64,000 nucleotides of DNA from Sophora flavescens (lineage: Eukaryota > Streptophyta > Magnoliopsida > Fabales > Fabaceae): positions 79,881,228 through 79,945,227 of the forward strand of contig CM061068.1 in NCBI GenBank assembly GCA_030762895.1. The letters are read 5' to 3'. The position numbers were made by a program, and so were the translations under genes. The notes below the pieces were generated by a model that was not told where the DNA came from, did not search any database, and was given only the letters and a program-made list of their open reading frames with translations. Of the stretch, positions 47,778-58,354 are shown one piece after another; the first letter of the stretch is position 1; every line of letters starts with the position of its first letter.

Positions 47778-49028
47778 ATGCGAGGTACTATCCCGGTTGA
47801 CCAACTTCTCTACGATCTTGAAATAGAAAAAACTGCTAGGGAGAATCGGAGTCAAGCAAGACAGCGGAAGTTATTAGCACGACAAGAAAGAGAACAAGAG
47901 ACCTCCACTTCACAAGTTCATCAAGAACCACTTGAGATGGCAGGCAATAGTGAGGGTGTTCCACGGAGAACACTTGGGGATTATGCCAATACAAATGTCA
48001 ATCGGCATGTCACTAGCATAGTGAGGTCTCCAGTGAATTCCAAAAATTTTGAGATCAAGCCGGCTCTCTTGAATATTATGCAACAAAATCAATTTACCGG
48101 GATGGAGAAGGAGGATCCTAATAATCATGTCTCCAACTTTATTGAGTTATGTGATACGGTGAAGATAAATGGTGCTACCGATGATGCAATTCGCCTAAGG
48201 TTATTTCCTTTCTCTCTAAGAGATAGAGCCAAGGCTTGGCTCCAATCTCAACCAAGGGGGAGCATCACTACATGGGATGACTTAGAGGCTAAATTTCTTA
48301 CAAGGTTCTTTCCCGCCTCAAGATTTGTGAAGACACGGGGTGATATCACAAGCTTTGTTCAACAAGAGGGTGAAACTCTTCATGACACATGGGAAAGGTT
48401 CAAAGACTTGATCCGAAAATGTCCAAATCATGGGTTTGATGATCTTGTCCAAATGCAAACATTTTGCAATGGATTGAGGCCGTCAACCAAGCTTATGTTG
48501 GATGCCTCAGCTGGAGGTTCCATGAACACAAAGACACCGGAGGAAGCATTGACTTTGATAGAAGTTATGGCATCTAATGACTATCTGATGCATCATGATA
48601 GAGGTACCACATCAAGAAAGGGAGTGTTGGAGTTAGACTCACAAACTGCACTTTTGGCTCAAAATAAGCTTATGTCACAACAACTTGAGTCCATTACCAA
48701 GCAACTAGTTCAACTCCCACAACAACTCCAAACCATGCAAGGGACAACCTTGCCACCTCAACAGGTAATGATATGTGATTTTTGTGGAGGAGATCATGAT
48801 AATGGAAATTGTGAGGCCACACCTAGTTCCCATGAGGAAGCTAATTATATGGGGAACTATGGGCGGCAAGGTAACAACCAATATTCTAACAATTACCACC
48901 AAGGGTGGAGGAATCAAACAAGTTTTGGTTGGAAACAAGATGCCGGACAAGCAAGTAAGCCTCATCCCACACAACCGCCTCAAGACCGGACTTCTATCTT
49001 GGAGAACACCCTCAATCAATTCATGTAA
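47778..49028 (+). pseudogene. gag: Athila gag, closed by an early stop
   Basis: The first in-frame ATG is 47778 (MRGTIPVDQLL); the frame is open from 47745. It holds the retrotransposon gag domain (IELCDTVKINGATDDAIRL, DRAKAWLQSQP, WDDLEAKFLTRFFP, GETLHDTWERFKDLIRKCP, TFCNGLRPSTKLMLDA) and a zinc knuckle CDFCGGDHDNGNC (CX2CX3HX4C). The frame stops at TAA 49026-49028, and pol continues in the same frame from the next codon. Athila relatives normally keep this region open into protease, so I read the TAA as a mutation rather than a natural gag end. Gag forms the cytoplasmic particle around element RNA. Apart from the stop this region looks intact. Confidence 0.88.
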
Positions 49029-52000
49029 ATGTCCATGTCAAAACAGAAAAACACCGATGCTTCCATAAAAAACTTGGAGGTTCAAGTTGGACAAATTGCA
49101 AAGTACCTAGCGGAACAATCTAGCAGCAGTTTTTCAGGTAATACTCAAATAAATCCTAAAGAGCATTGTAAGGCTGTTGTTTTGAGGAGTGGTAAAAGTC
49201 TTGAGAAAATGAACGGTGAGCCTTTGTTGAAAAATAAGAAAGTTGCTGAAAAAACTGAGTTGAGTGCTGAAAAAAGAACGAAAAATGAGGAAAAAGGCGA
49301 AGAGGTTGTAATAGAGGAAGAAGACAAAGATAGTGAAAAAGACAAGAGAGAAAAGTTAGTGGATGAAGATTCAATTTTGAGGAAGAGTAAAAGTCAGATT
49401 TTGAAAGATGGGGACAAGCCTCAAGAGATCCCTTCTTATGTAAAATTGCCATATCCTCACTTAAGCAAGAAGAATGAGAAGGAAGACCAATTTGCCAAAT
49501 TTCTTGACATCTTTAAGAGGTTACAAATCAACATACCCTTTGCTGAAGCACTAGAGCAAATGCCAACTTATGCAAAGTTCATGAAGGAGTTACTTACGAA
49601 GAAAAGGAGGTTTAAAGAAGATGAGACTGTTGCCTTGACGGAAGAATGTAGTGCGATACTTCAAAGGAAGCTACCTCCAAAGCTTAAAGATCCTGGTAGT
49701 TTTACAATCCCTTGCACAATTGGGAGTGTTGCTATTGGGAAGGCCTTGTGTGACTTGGGGGCGAGTATCAATTTGATGCCGCTTTCAATCTTGAACAAGC
49801 TTGAAGGTGGTGAAGTGAAACCAACAAGGATGGCATTGCAACTAGCTGATAGATCAATCAAACGTCCTCTTGGTATTATGGAAGATGTTTTGGTTAAAGT
49901 GGATAAGTTTATCTTCCCAGCGGATTTTGTGATATTAGACATGGAGGAGGATGCAGAAGTTTCACTTATATTAGGGAGACCTTTTCTAGCAACTGGTCGT
50001 GCTTTGATAGATGTACAAAAAGGCCAACTTCGACTCAGAGTGCAAGATGAAGAGGTTATTTTCAATGTATTTGAAGCTATGCATCGCCCGAGTGATGAAG
50101 AGAATTGTTTCCGCATGGACATTGTGGATGTAGTGGCTAAAGAAGTCTTTGCACATCAGCACCACTCCTCTACTCTTGAGAAGGTAATTATGAATTCTAT
50201 TGAAAATCTTGTTGAGAAAGAGGAGAAGGAAATAGAAGAGTGTTTGTGTGATTTGGAAGCTCAACCCAATCAACTTGCTGTCAACACTAAGAAAGAAGAG
50301 CTCAAAAAGGATGAAGTCCAAGAGAAGCTCAAGTTAGAGCTTAAACCTCTACCTCCCCACTTGAAATATGTGTTTCTCGGTGAGAATGATGAAAATCCTG
50401 TCATAGTGAGCAATGTATTGTTCAAATTGGAAGAGGAGAAACTTGTAAGGGTGCTTAGAGAGCATAAAACAGCTATTGGAAGGTCCATCTTAGATTTTAA
50501 AGGTATTAGCCCTACATTTTGTATGCACAAGATTATGATGGAGGCTGAATTTAAACCGGTGGTCCAACCGCAAAGGAGGCTCAATCCTACAATGAAAGAA
50601 TTGGTAAGGAAGGAGGTGCTGAAACTCCTTGAAGCCGGAATGATCTATCCGATTTCCGATAGTGCTTGGGTGAGTCCGGTACAAGTGGTTCCCAAGAAAG
50701 GTGGCGTGACCGTTGTGAAAAGCGAGAAGAATGAGTTAATCCCAACTAGAATGGTCACTAGTTGGCGAATGTGTATAGATTACCGGAAGCTAAATCAAGC
50801 TACTAGGAAAGATCACTTCCCACTTCCATTTATGGACCAAATGTTGGAGAGGTTGGCCGGGCAAGCTTATTATTGTTTCTTGGATGGTTATTCGGGTTAT
50901 AACCAAATTGCGATTAACCCGAAAGACCAAGAGAAAACTGCCTTCACATGTCCTTTTGGAGTTTTTGCCTATCGGAAGATGCCTTTCGGTCTTTGTGATG
51001 CGCCTGCAACATTTCAAAGGTGCATGCTTTCCATTTTCTCTGATATGGTAGAAAAATACATTGAAGTTTTTATGGATGATTTTTCTGTTATCGGTTCCTC
51101 TTATGATCATTGCTTGTCTAACCTTGCTGCTGTGTTAAAGAGGTGCATGGACACCAATTTAGTCTTAAATTGGGAGAAGTGTCATTTTATGGTGCAGGAG
51201 GGCATTTTTCTTGGGCACAAGATTTCAGCTAAGGGGATCGAAGTGGATAGATCCAAGATTGATGTAATTGAGAAACTACCTCCACCAGTGAATGTCAAGG
51301 GTGTGAGGAGTTTTCTTGGTCATGCAGGCTTTTACCGGCGGTTCATCAAAGACTTCTCAAACATAGCCAATCCGTTGTGTAGCCTTTTGAACAAGGACAC
51401 ACCATTTTGTGTTTGATACTGCTTGTCTTACTTCTTTTCAAATTTTGAAAGAAAAGTTGATCACCGCTCCCATTCTTGTTGCACCCAACTGGGAGTCACC
51501 ATTTGAATTAATGTGTGATGCCAGTGACTACGCAGTTGGGGCAGTTTTGGGACAGTGAAGGGAAAAGTTTTTCCATGCCATTCACTATGCTAGCAAGGTT
51601 CTCAATGAGAACCAAATAAATTATGAAACAACTAAAAAAGAGTTGCTAGCCATAGTGTTTGCATTGGAAAAATTTCGTTCATACTTGATTGGGTCCCAAG
51701 TCACTATTTTTACTGATCATGCTGCAATTAAATATTTGTTGACTAAGATAGATTCAAAACCAAGACTCATAAGGTGGATTTTATTGTTGCAGGAATTTGA
51801 CTTAGTCATTAAGGACAAAAAAGGCAGCGAAAATATGGTGGCTGGCCACTTATCTCGGTTAGTGAATGAAGAGGTTACTGCAAAAGAAAAGGACATTCGG
51901 GATGAGTTCCCGGATGAGGATTTATTTCTAATGCATGAAAGACCATGGTTTGCCGACATGGCAAATTTCAAGGCAGCCAACATTGTTCCAGAGCACCTCA

Positions 52001-53228
52001 CTTGGCAACAAAAGAAAAATTCTTCCGGGATGCCAACCATTTCATGTGGGATGACCCATTTTTGTTCAAGGTTGGACCAGATGGCTTATGGAGGAGGTGT
52101 TTTAGTCAAGAGGAAGCGAAGAGTATTTTGTGGCATTGCCATAACTCTCCATATGGTGGACATTACAATGGGGAGAGGACGGCTGCAAAGGTCCTCCAAT
52201 CTGGGCTCTTTTGGCCCTCAATTTTCAAGGACTCTTACAATCATGTGAAGAGTTGTGACAAGTGCCAAAGGACCGGGAACATATCTAAAAGAGATGAGAT
52301 GCCACTTCAAAACATATTGGAGTTTGAAGTATTTGATTGTTGGGGCATAGATTTTATGGGTCCACTTCCACCTTCATTCTCCAATCAATATATCTTGGTG
52401 GCGGTGGACTATGTTTCTAAATGGGTGGAGGCCATTGCAACACCGAAGAATGATGCACAAACAGTAATTAAGTTCATCAAAAAGAACATTTTTGCCCGGT
52501 TCGGTGTCCCAAGGGTCCTTATAAGTGATGGGGGATCCCACTTCTGCAACTCACAACTGAAAAATGTGTTGACCAAGTATGATGTGAGGCATAAGGTGGC
52601 ATCTCCATATCATCCGCAAACAAATGGGCAAGCATATGTCTCTAACCGAGAGATTAAGCGAATTCTGGAAAAAACTATGGCCACTTCAAGAAAATATTGG
52701 GCAAAGAAGCTTGACGATGCCTTGTGGGCTTACCGGACTGCATTAAAAACTTCTTTGGGGTTATCTCCGTTTCAGATGGTCTATGGGAAGACATGTCATC
52801 TACCCGTAGAGTTGGAGGATCGAGCCTTTTGGGCATTGAAGTTCTTGAATTTTGATGCCACTTTGGCGGGCAAGAAAAGAGTCCATCAGTTGCATGAATT
52901 AGAGGAGGTGCGCCTTAATGCATATGAGAATGCAGCTATTTACAAGCAGCGAGTCAAGACTTATCATGACAAGAAGATCGTGATGAAAGCATTTCAGCCG
53001 GGACAACAAATTTTATTATTCAATTCCCGGCTGAGATTGTTTCTAGGCAAGTTGAACTCTAAGTGGTCGGGACCGTTCATTGTCAAACAAGTCTCATCTC
53101 ATGGAGCTATAGAAGTGGAGGATCCTACTTCAAAAAGGACCTTCAAAGTCAATGGCCAAAGGCTCAAGGCCTACTTGGGTGGTGACATCGAGAGATTGAC
53201 CACAACTGTGCGCCATCGTAATCCTTGA
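49029..53228 (+). pseudogene. pol: Athila pol: protease, reverse transcriptase, RNase H, integrase, broken
   Basis: A charged Lys/Glu linker is followed by protease (IPCTIGSVAIGKALCDLGAS, SLILGRPFLATGRALIDV). Reverse transcriptase follows (WRMCIDYRKLNQATRKDHFP, FLDGYSGYNQI, with YIEVFMDDFSV as the catalytic FMDD), then RNase H (FELMCDASDYAVGAVLGQ, TIFTDHAAIKYLL) and integrase (zinc finger WHCHNSPYGGHYNG and CDKCQ; GIDFMGPLP; VLISDGGSHF; GPY/F-like WSGPFIV). The frame breaks near 51410, has TGA at 51556-51558, and shifts back near 52015. The third catalytic position of integrase reads NGQAYVSNREI, with Tyr (52635-52637) where Glu is expected. It stops at 53228. The product would process, copy and insert the element. 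Four lesions, including the gag TAA, make this impossible here. Confidence 0.94.
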
Positions 53229-53439
53229 GATCACCGGCCCGTTATGCTAGTGACGTTAAAGAAGCGCTTCTTGGGAGGCAACCCAAGTTTTCTTTCCCTT
53301 TTCCATTTGTTTTTGAAATTTTGTTTTTGAATAAATTGAGAAGATAAGAAAATAAAGATCACTAATTGATGGCTTTGCCAAGTATTTTTAGGTTCTGAAG
53401 GAAGGAAGAGCAAAAAGGCAAGGACAAATAAAGCAGAAG

Positions 53440-53668
53440 TCATCACGCCCAGGCCGTGATAGTGGTCACAGCCGTGATCAGCTTAATGAGAAGATCAGAA
53501 CGGATCACGGCCCAGCCATGATATCCATCACGTGCGTGATGAGAAGGACCCTGAAGATCAGAGAGTATCACGGCCTAGCCATGATGGAGGTCACGACCGT
53601 GACAGGCCAGCTCCTATGGACCAGAATTGATCACGGCCTGCCCGTGATGAGTATCACGGCCGTGACAC
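53440..53668. repeat. TCACGG palindromic minisatellite, four units
   Basis: Units start at about 53440, 53503, 53567 and 53629, a 62-63 bp period. Each has the form ATCACGGCCTAGCCGTGAT, a short spacer, then ATCACGGCCGTGAC, with private substitutions. It is the most regular copy in the window. Confidence 0.88.
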
Positions 53669-54485
53669 ATTTTCCAGCATCCCTTCAACTAGGCATGTGA
53701 GCCAGCACCCGCTACCACCTCGGTGAGTTGTTCCATTTTTCTCCTCTCTCCGACTTGATTATTTACATTGGGGACAATGTAAGTTTTTAAGCTTGGGGTA
53801 GGGGTATTTTTGCAAATTTTTGAATTTTTGCATTTTTCATGTTGCATTCACATAGGCATAGTTTTGCATGATCACATGATTAGATTACCCCTTGCTTAGA
53901 TTATGCATCCAATTGTGAGAACTTAGTACCATATAAATTGAGATAGTGAATTTTTGAACCCAATTTTTCTTTTATTCTTGTGATAAGGCTACAAATAAAA
54001 ATGCTTGAGATGATCTTTGATAGTTGATAATTAGCATGTGGTTCCGTAGATTTGTGTTTCTCATTGATTTTTGAACTACTAAATGTGAGATTTTTGAGCC
54101 AAAAAGGGGTACTCACTAAATCTACCCCATTCTTTGTGATAGAGTGTTTTATTCCTCTTGGATTGTATTCTCTAGAACTTGACTTCAAACCGTTTTGAAG
54201 CTTAAAAATTTTTGAAAACATTTTTGGAAATGATTGAGGCACTAGGTATTTTTCCGGCCTTCTGAGCTTTGATTGATTAAATGCTACCCCTTAGTTGCCT
54301 GATTTTGAGCCTACAAGAATAAAATACTTTCCTTGGTACCCTGAAATATTTTGATGAATGATGCTTGGTAGGAGACCTTCTAAAGTATTGCACAAAAGGG
54401 TAAAAAGGTAGTTTGAAAAAGGTATGGGATGAGAAAGTTAGAAAAATATTTCTCTTGAATTGAAAATCTCCCCTTCTCCAAATAA

Positions 54486-54487
<2 letters not shown>

Positions 54488-54538
<51 letters not shown>

Positions 54539-54600
54539 GAGAGAGAGAAGGGGATGACAAAAGGAAGTGAGAAATAAAAAAGAAAGAAAGAAAGAAAGGT
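54488..54600. repeat. Compound microsatellite (AC, TA, GA, GAAA)
   Basis: About 21 AC repeats (54488-54530), then TATATATA, GAGAGAGA and later several GAAA repeats (54580-54597). The equivalent site of the minus-strand relative (about 60570-60620) has no AC run, so the expansion is specific to this copy. Confidence 0.92.
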
Positions 54601-55078
54601 GGAAAAATGAATCAAAACCCAAAAAGGTATTTTAGAAGGTGTCATGCTTTGCAATGCTTGATATTTTGTTTAGCCTTCTTGAAGTTCCCTTTTCTTGATT
54701 TCCCCACCTAACGATTAATCCCATGGTCCTGTTACAACCAAAGTAAAAGACCTCTTGATTCTTATGTGTTTTCAATAATAAAGTAGAGATTTGGTTAATA
54801 GTCAAGCTTATGGTAGAATTCATTCCTTGAGGAAATTGAGCAAATTGTCATATATCCTTAAACACTTGAGTGAGGTGAGAAAGAGTGCCCGAATCAGTGA
54901 GAATATGAGTCTAGGAAACCTAAGCTTCTAATTGGACTTGAAATTGATTGTCTCTTGGTGAATTATTTGAAAATGCCTGTTACTTGGATTAGTTACTTGG
55001 GTTCTTCGTTCACTATCCATGCTCTGATTATTTATATCTTCTAGCCTTGGTGATTGCTTGAGGACAAGCAAGGTCTTA

Positions 55079-55092
55079 AGCTTGGGGTGATT
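55079..55092 (+). promoter_or_regulatory. Athila polypurine tract region
   Basis: AGCTTGGGGTGATT lies directly before the 3' LTR start TGATGAG, after CAAGGTCTTA. The same string in reverse flanks the LTR at 60043. The purine run is short but in the required place. Confidence 0.7.
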
Positions 55093-56418
55093 TGATGAGT
55101 GTGATTTCAACTCATATTTCATTTACATTTTGCATGCATTTTCATATAGTTTAGGCAATTTTAATTTGATTTTTGTTAGTTTTTACCTTGGAGCGGGTAA
55201 GGCGATTTTGTGGTGTTGTTTTGCAGAAATTAAGGATTAAATGCTCAAGATCAACCATGATGGAGCTTGCATGAAGATGGGGCTTGAAAAGTGAAGAAAA
55301 TGAGCCAAACAGAGCCCATCACGACCTAGCCGTGATGACCATCATGGCCATGATCGAGCAAAACTGAAAAGAAAAGAAGGCAAAAGTCAGAACTGGTCAC
55401 GGCCTAGCCGTGATGAACATCACAGCCATGACAGACCAAAAATTAAATAAACGCCCATGGCAGAACCCGTCACGGCCGTGACGCGCATTATTTGGATTTG
55501 AATTTGTGTTAGATTGGGATTCAAACTTCCTTAATCTATAAATAAGGCATCTGGGCAGAACATAGAGAACCTTGACCCTAAAAGGACGTTTTCTATGAAC
55601 CAGGGGCTGCGGTGACTGCTGTGGAAAGCTTCCATGGAGTTTTTTCTCTCCTTTGTTTCTATTGTTTTGATTTTGGCTTTCTCTATGACTATGAGTAGCT
55701 AAATTTCCTTTTTGTTGGGATTAGATGTAGCTGAACTGAATCTCATGTATTTGCCTTGATTTATTAATCTATGTTTATGCTTCTTTATTAGTGTTTGATT
55801 CCTATGCTTAATGCTTTTTGTGGTCTGATCATCCATGAATTGTTCTGAGATTTGATTTGAAATTGGGAAGTTCTTATCACTTCTTGATCTGAAATTAATC
55901 ACCTAGTAAACCTTGCATCTAGGAATGGATTTTGGTTTATTAGTAATCGTGTAATCCCTAATCTTAATGCAAATTCATTAATTAAGCCACCTAAGGAATT
56001 AGGGTCTAATTAGGGGATTTAGGCTCTTGTCATCTAAGGAATTAGGACTTGAGTGATCTTGTGGGTTGATTTTAATATTTGAAGCATAAATTGGATTGGT
56101 GGTCTTAGTATTGCATGAGGCAAAGGTTTAGTGAAGTTTAATCCCAACATCTTTCATCATATTCGAAGAATCCCCTTTTTGCATTCCAAGTGTTTGATAA
56201 AAATCCTAAAAGAACTTGTTCCTTTTATTTTGTCTATTTTAAATTGTAACTCTTGTTGGGCTTGGTATTTAATATTGAGCTCACTTCCTTCCAAATATCT
56301 GCTTAGATAGTAGTTGATTTGTTACGTGCTAGTACTTGTCTCAGTCCTCGTGGGAACGATATCCCTCTTACCTCTTTACTACTTGTGCGACATGGTATAC
56401 TTGCCAAGACCGTCAACA
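55093..56418 (+). repeat. Athila 3' LTR
   Basis: 1326 bp, about 97% identical by eye to 46298-47624. It keeps the TATA box (55537-55544) and a minisatellite copy (about 55316-55485), in which CATCACGGCCGTGACAG has become CATCACAGCCATGACAG. It ends GTCAACA and is followed by the target duplication GTAAT. Confidence 0.95.
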
Positions 56419-56423
56419 GTAAT

Positions 56424-56648
56424 CAAACCTAAGATCCCAAATGGGACAGCTATATTTATATGAATGATGTTTATTTTCATGTTCCGAGTGTTCATCACCT
56501 TTTCTTAACTTCTTTTAACAAAAAAAATTGAGTACCCTTTTTTCTGTAACCCTATATATAAGGTTATTTTTCCAAAAGCGACCAGCGTTTTAAATAGGTT
56601 TTTTTCCGCAACGGGTAACCATGTGATGCCGGGTTTTAGGGTGTCACA
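56424..56648 (+). repeat. Tekay LTR, right part
   Basis: The last 225 bp of the LTR broken by Athila, after the duplicated GTAAT. It ends GGGTTTTAGGGTGTCACA, the inverse of the LTR start TGTAACACCCT. Confidence 0.88.
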
Positions 56649-56653
56649 TTAGT

Positions 56654-56665
56654 TGGTATCGGAGC
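56654..56665 (+). promoter_or_regulatory. Tekay primer-binding site
   Basis: TGGTATCGGAGC, five bases after the LTR end, matches the initiator-methionine tRNA site TGGTATCAGAGC with one change. Its presence shows the LTR acts as a 5' LTR for the gag that follows. Confidence 0.85.
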
Positions 56666-56829
56666 TAGTCGAGTCTTTCGGGAATGTTTCGGTTTAGTTC
56701 TGTTGTGTTGAAGTTGTGTTTTTCTGTCTAGATGTTGTTTGAATTACTTCTTTGAGGTAATGTGTGATAACCCGTGGTTCACATCCCTTTTCTGGCTGTT
56801 ATCTGACTGCTTGTGTGGTATAGGTTAGT

Positions 56830-58354
56830 ATGAACTAGAGAGGTGCTCGTGGACGTGGACGAGGCTACGAAGGAATGGATTTTACTGCCCAAGCACTGGC
56901 TGACGAGGCTGCTGCCATAGCTCTTCAAAAGGCTAATGCTGTTACCCATAACCAACAGGAGCAACAGAGGGCAGAACAAGCTGCAGAGGGAAGGCATCTG
57001 GACGCTTTCCAACGTCAGAATCCATCGCGGTTTGATGGAGACGTGTGTCCAATAAAGGCTGATTTTTGGATTCAGGATCTAGAGAAGATCTTCAATCTGG
57101 TACACACTCCAGAGGAATCTAAGGTACCCTATTCCGTGTTCCAGCTAGTGGGCGATGCTGAGTACTAGTGGAAGGGCACCAGGAAGTTGTTGGAGGCTGA
57201 GCACCAGGCGATCACCTGGGGAGTATTTCGTGGAAAGTTTCTAGACAAATACTTTCCCAGAGTGCCCGGAAAGAGAAGGAACAGGAGTTCATGAGGCTGA
57301 GTCAGCGGGACCTGAAAGTAGGGGAGTATGCGGCGAGGTTTGAATCCCTTGCCAAGTATTTCCGTTTCTTTCAAGACAATCCTAGTGAGGAATGGAAGTG
57401 TGAGTAGTTTGAAGCCGGTCTGTGCTTTGAGATTAAAGAATCGGTATTTCTGTTGGAGATCAGGAACTTCCAAGCACTAGTGGAGAAGTGCCAGAAAATT
57501 GAGATGATGCGCAGAGGAAGGGATAACAAGGGAAGCGCAGGAGGACCTGTTCGCCCTAAGAGCCAGAATCAAGTCCAGAATTCAAAATGGAAGCAAAACC
57601 GGAGGGAGCCGTATCACCAAGCATCTAGCTACAACCAGAAACAACTACAAGATCGTCCCAGTGTTTCGGGGACAGGAAGTGGAGGCCAGAGAAACAACGA
57701 TCAAGGCCAAGAAAGGAGATGTTTCAGGTGTGGAGATCCGAGCCACCTAGCCAATGCTTGCCCAAAGAAGGATTACAAGTGTAACAACTATGACTGCGTG
57801 GGACACTTGGCAAAGGAGTGACGTGCACCGAAGAGGGAGCATTCTGTCAACCATACTAGATTGAACAAGCCAACCGTTAAGGGAAGAGTGTATACCATGA
57901 GTGGTGCTGAGGCATCGAACTCCGCTGATCTTGTGTATGGTAAGTGCGACATTGCTGGTAATCTCTTGTCTGTACTTTTCGATTCAGGCGCAACTCATTC
58001 TTTTATTTTGATGGATCGTGTGAAAATTCCCGACTTGCCTGTTTCTTCCTTGCCATATAATCTGATTGTTTCTACCCCAACTGCTGAACCCGTGACTGTT
58101 AATTCTGTTTGCTTAAACTGTCCTAGCATCATTCAGAATAGACATTTCCTTGTAGACTTGATCTGTTTGCCTTTAGTATAGTTAGATGTAATCTTAGGCA
58201 TGGATTGGTTATCTTTCAACCATATCATAATAGATTGTGCTCAGAAAACCTTAATCTTTAGGGAGGAGATTTCTGGATTTTTATCTGCTAGTCAGGTAAG
58301 AGCTTCTTTGAAAGAAGGAGCTCAAGGTTACATGCTGTAGTTTTCCTTGGACGT
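56830..58354 (+). pseudogene. gag: Tekay/Del gag and protease, broken and truncated
   Basis: The likely start is ATG 56830, with TAG as its third codon. The frame then gives RGARGRGRGYEG, FQRQNPSRFDGDVCPIKADF and IQDLEKIFNLV. After TAG near 57166 it continues LLEAEHQAITWGVFRGKFLD, then shifts frame near 57260 (FMRLSQRDLKVGEYAARFE) and has another TAG near 57404. A Gln/Asn-rich linker leads to zinc knuckle CFRCGDPSHLANAC and a decayed second knuckle CNNYDCVGHLAKE. Protease is marked by LLSVLFDSGATHSFI (57970-58010) and LDVILGMDWLSFN. Coding similarity stops at 58354, where the minus-strand element is inserted. Gag would package RNA and protease would cleave the polyprotein. Here both are dead. 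Confidence 0.9.

Larger units (their letters stand above)
53229..55078 (+). other. Athila 3' non-coding region
   Basis: No env-like or other convincing ORF is seen. It begins GCTAGTGACGTTAAAGAAGC and CTTCTTGGGAGGCAACCCAA and contains four minisatellite units (53440-53668). A stretch with GGGGACAATGTAAGTTTTTA (about 53770) precedes AT-rich DNA. A CA/GA microsatellite lies at 54488-54548, and it ends with GAGGACAAGCAAGGTCTTAA. The same landmarks occur in reverse order and orientation at 60060-61870 in the minus-strand element. Confidence 0.8.
46298..56418 (+). mobile_element. Athila-type Ty3/gypsy LTR retrotransposon with complete ends
   Basis: A 10,121-bp element flanked by the 5-bp target duplication GTAAT (46293-46297 and 56419-56423), inserted in the Tekay LTR. 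LTRs are 1327 and 1326 bp, start TGATGAG, end GTCAACA, and differ at about 35 positions by eye. It carries a tRNA-Asp-type primer site, gag, protease, reverse transcriptase, RNase H and integrase, a 1.86-kb non-coding 3' region and a polypurine tract. No env-like ORF follows integrase, unlike some Athila relatives. Gag-pol has two in-frame stops and two frameshifts, so it is not autonomous. Structural completeness and LTR similarity suggest a relatively recent insertion. Confidence 0.95.
39277..58354 (+). mobile_element. Tekay/Del-type Ty3/gypsy composite: pol - LTR - gag (tandem or recombinant), host to an Athila insertion
   Basis: The order is truncated pol (39277-42092), polypurine tract, one LTR (42128-46297 plus 56424-56648, about 4395 bp without the nested element), primer-binding site, then gag-protease (56830-58354). 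A normal element is LTR-gag-pol-LTR, so one LTR here is shared by the 3' end of one internal region and the 5' start of another. The family is Tekay/Del: LTR ends TGTAACACCCT and AGGGTGTCACA, initiator-Met-type primer site, zinc-knuckle gag, and a chromodomain-like tail on integrase. The left edge joins satellite without an LTR. The right edge is cut by another insertion. Coding regions are full of stops. Confidence 0.85.

Noticed and set aside
49145..51110. Minus-strand ORFs of 64-153 codons opposite Athila pol
   Set aside because: They are antisense shadows of protease and reverse transcriptase.
54277..54654. ORFs with long VCVCVC runs
   Set aside because: They translate the AC microsatellite and have no coding character.
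53229..55078. Env-like gene after Athila integrase
   Set aside because: Some Athila relatives carry one, but no frame above about 125 codons or with membrane and signal features was found here.
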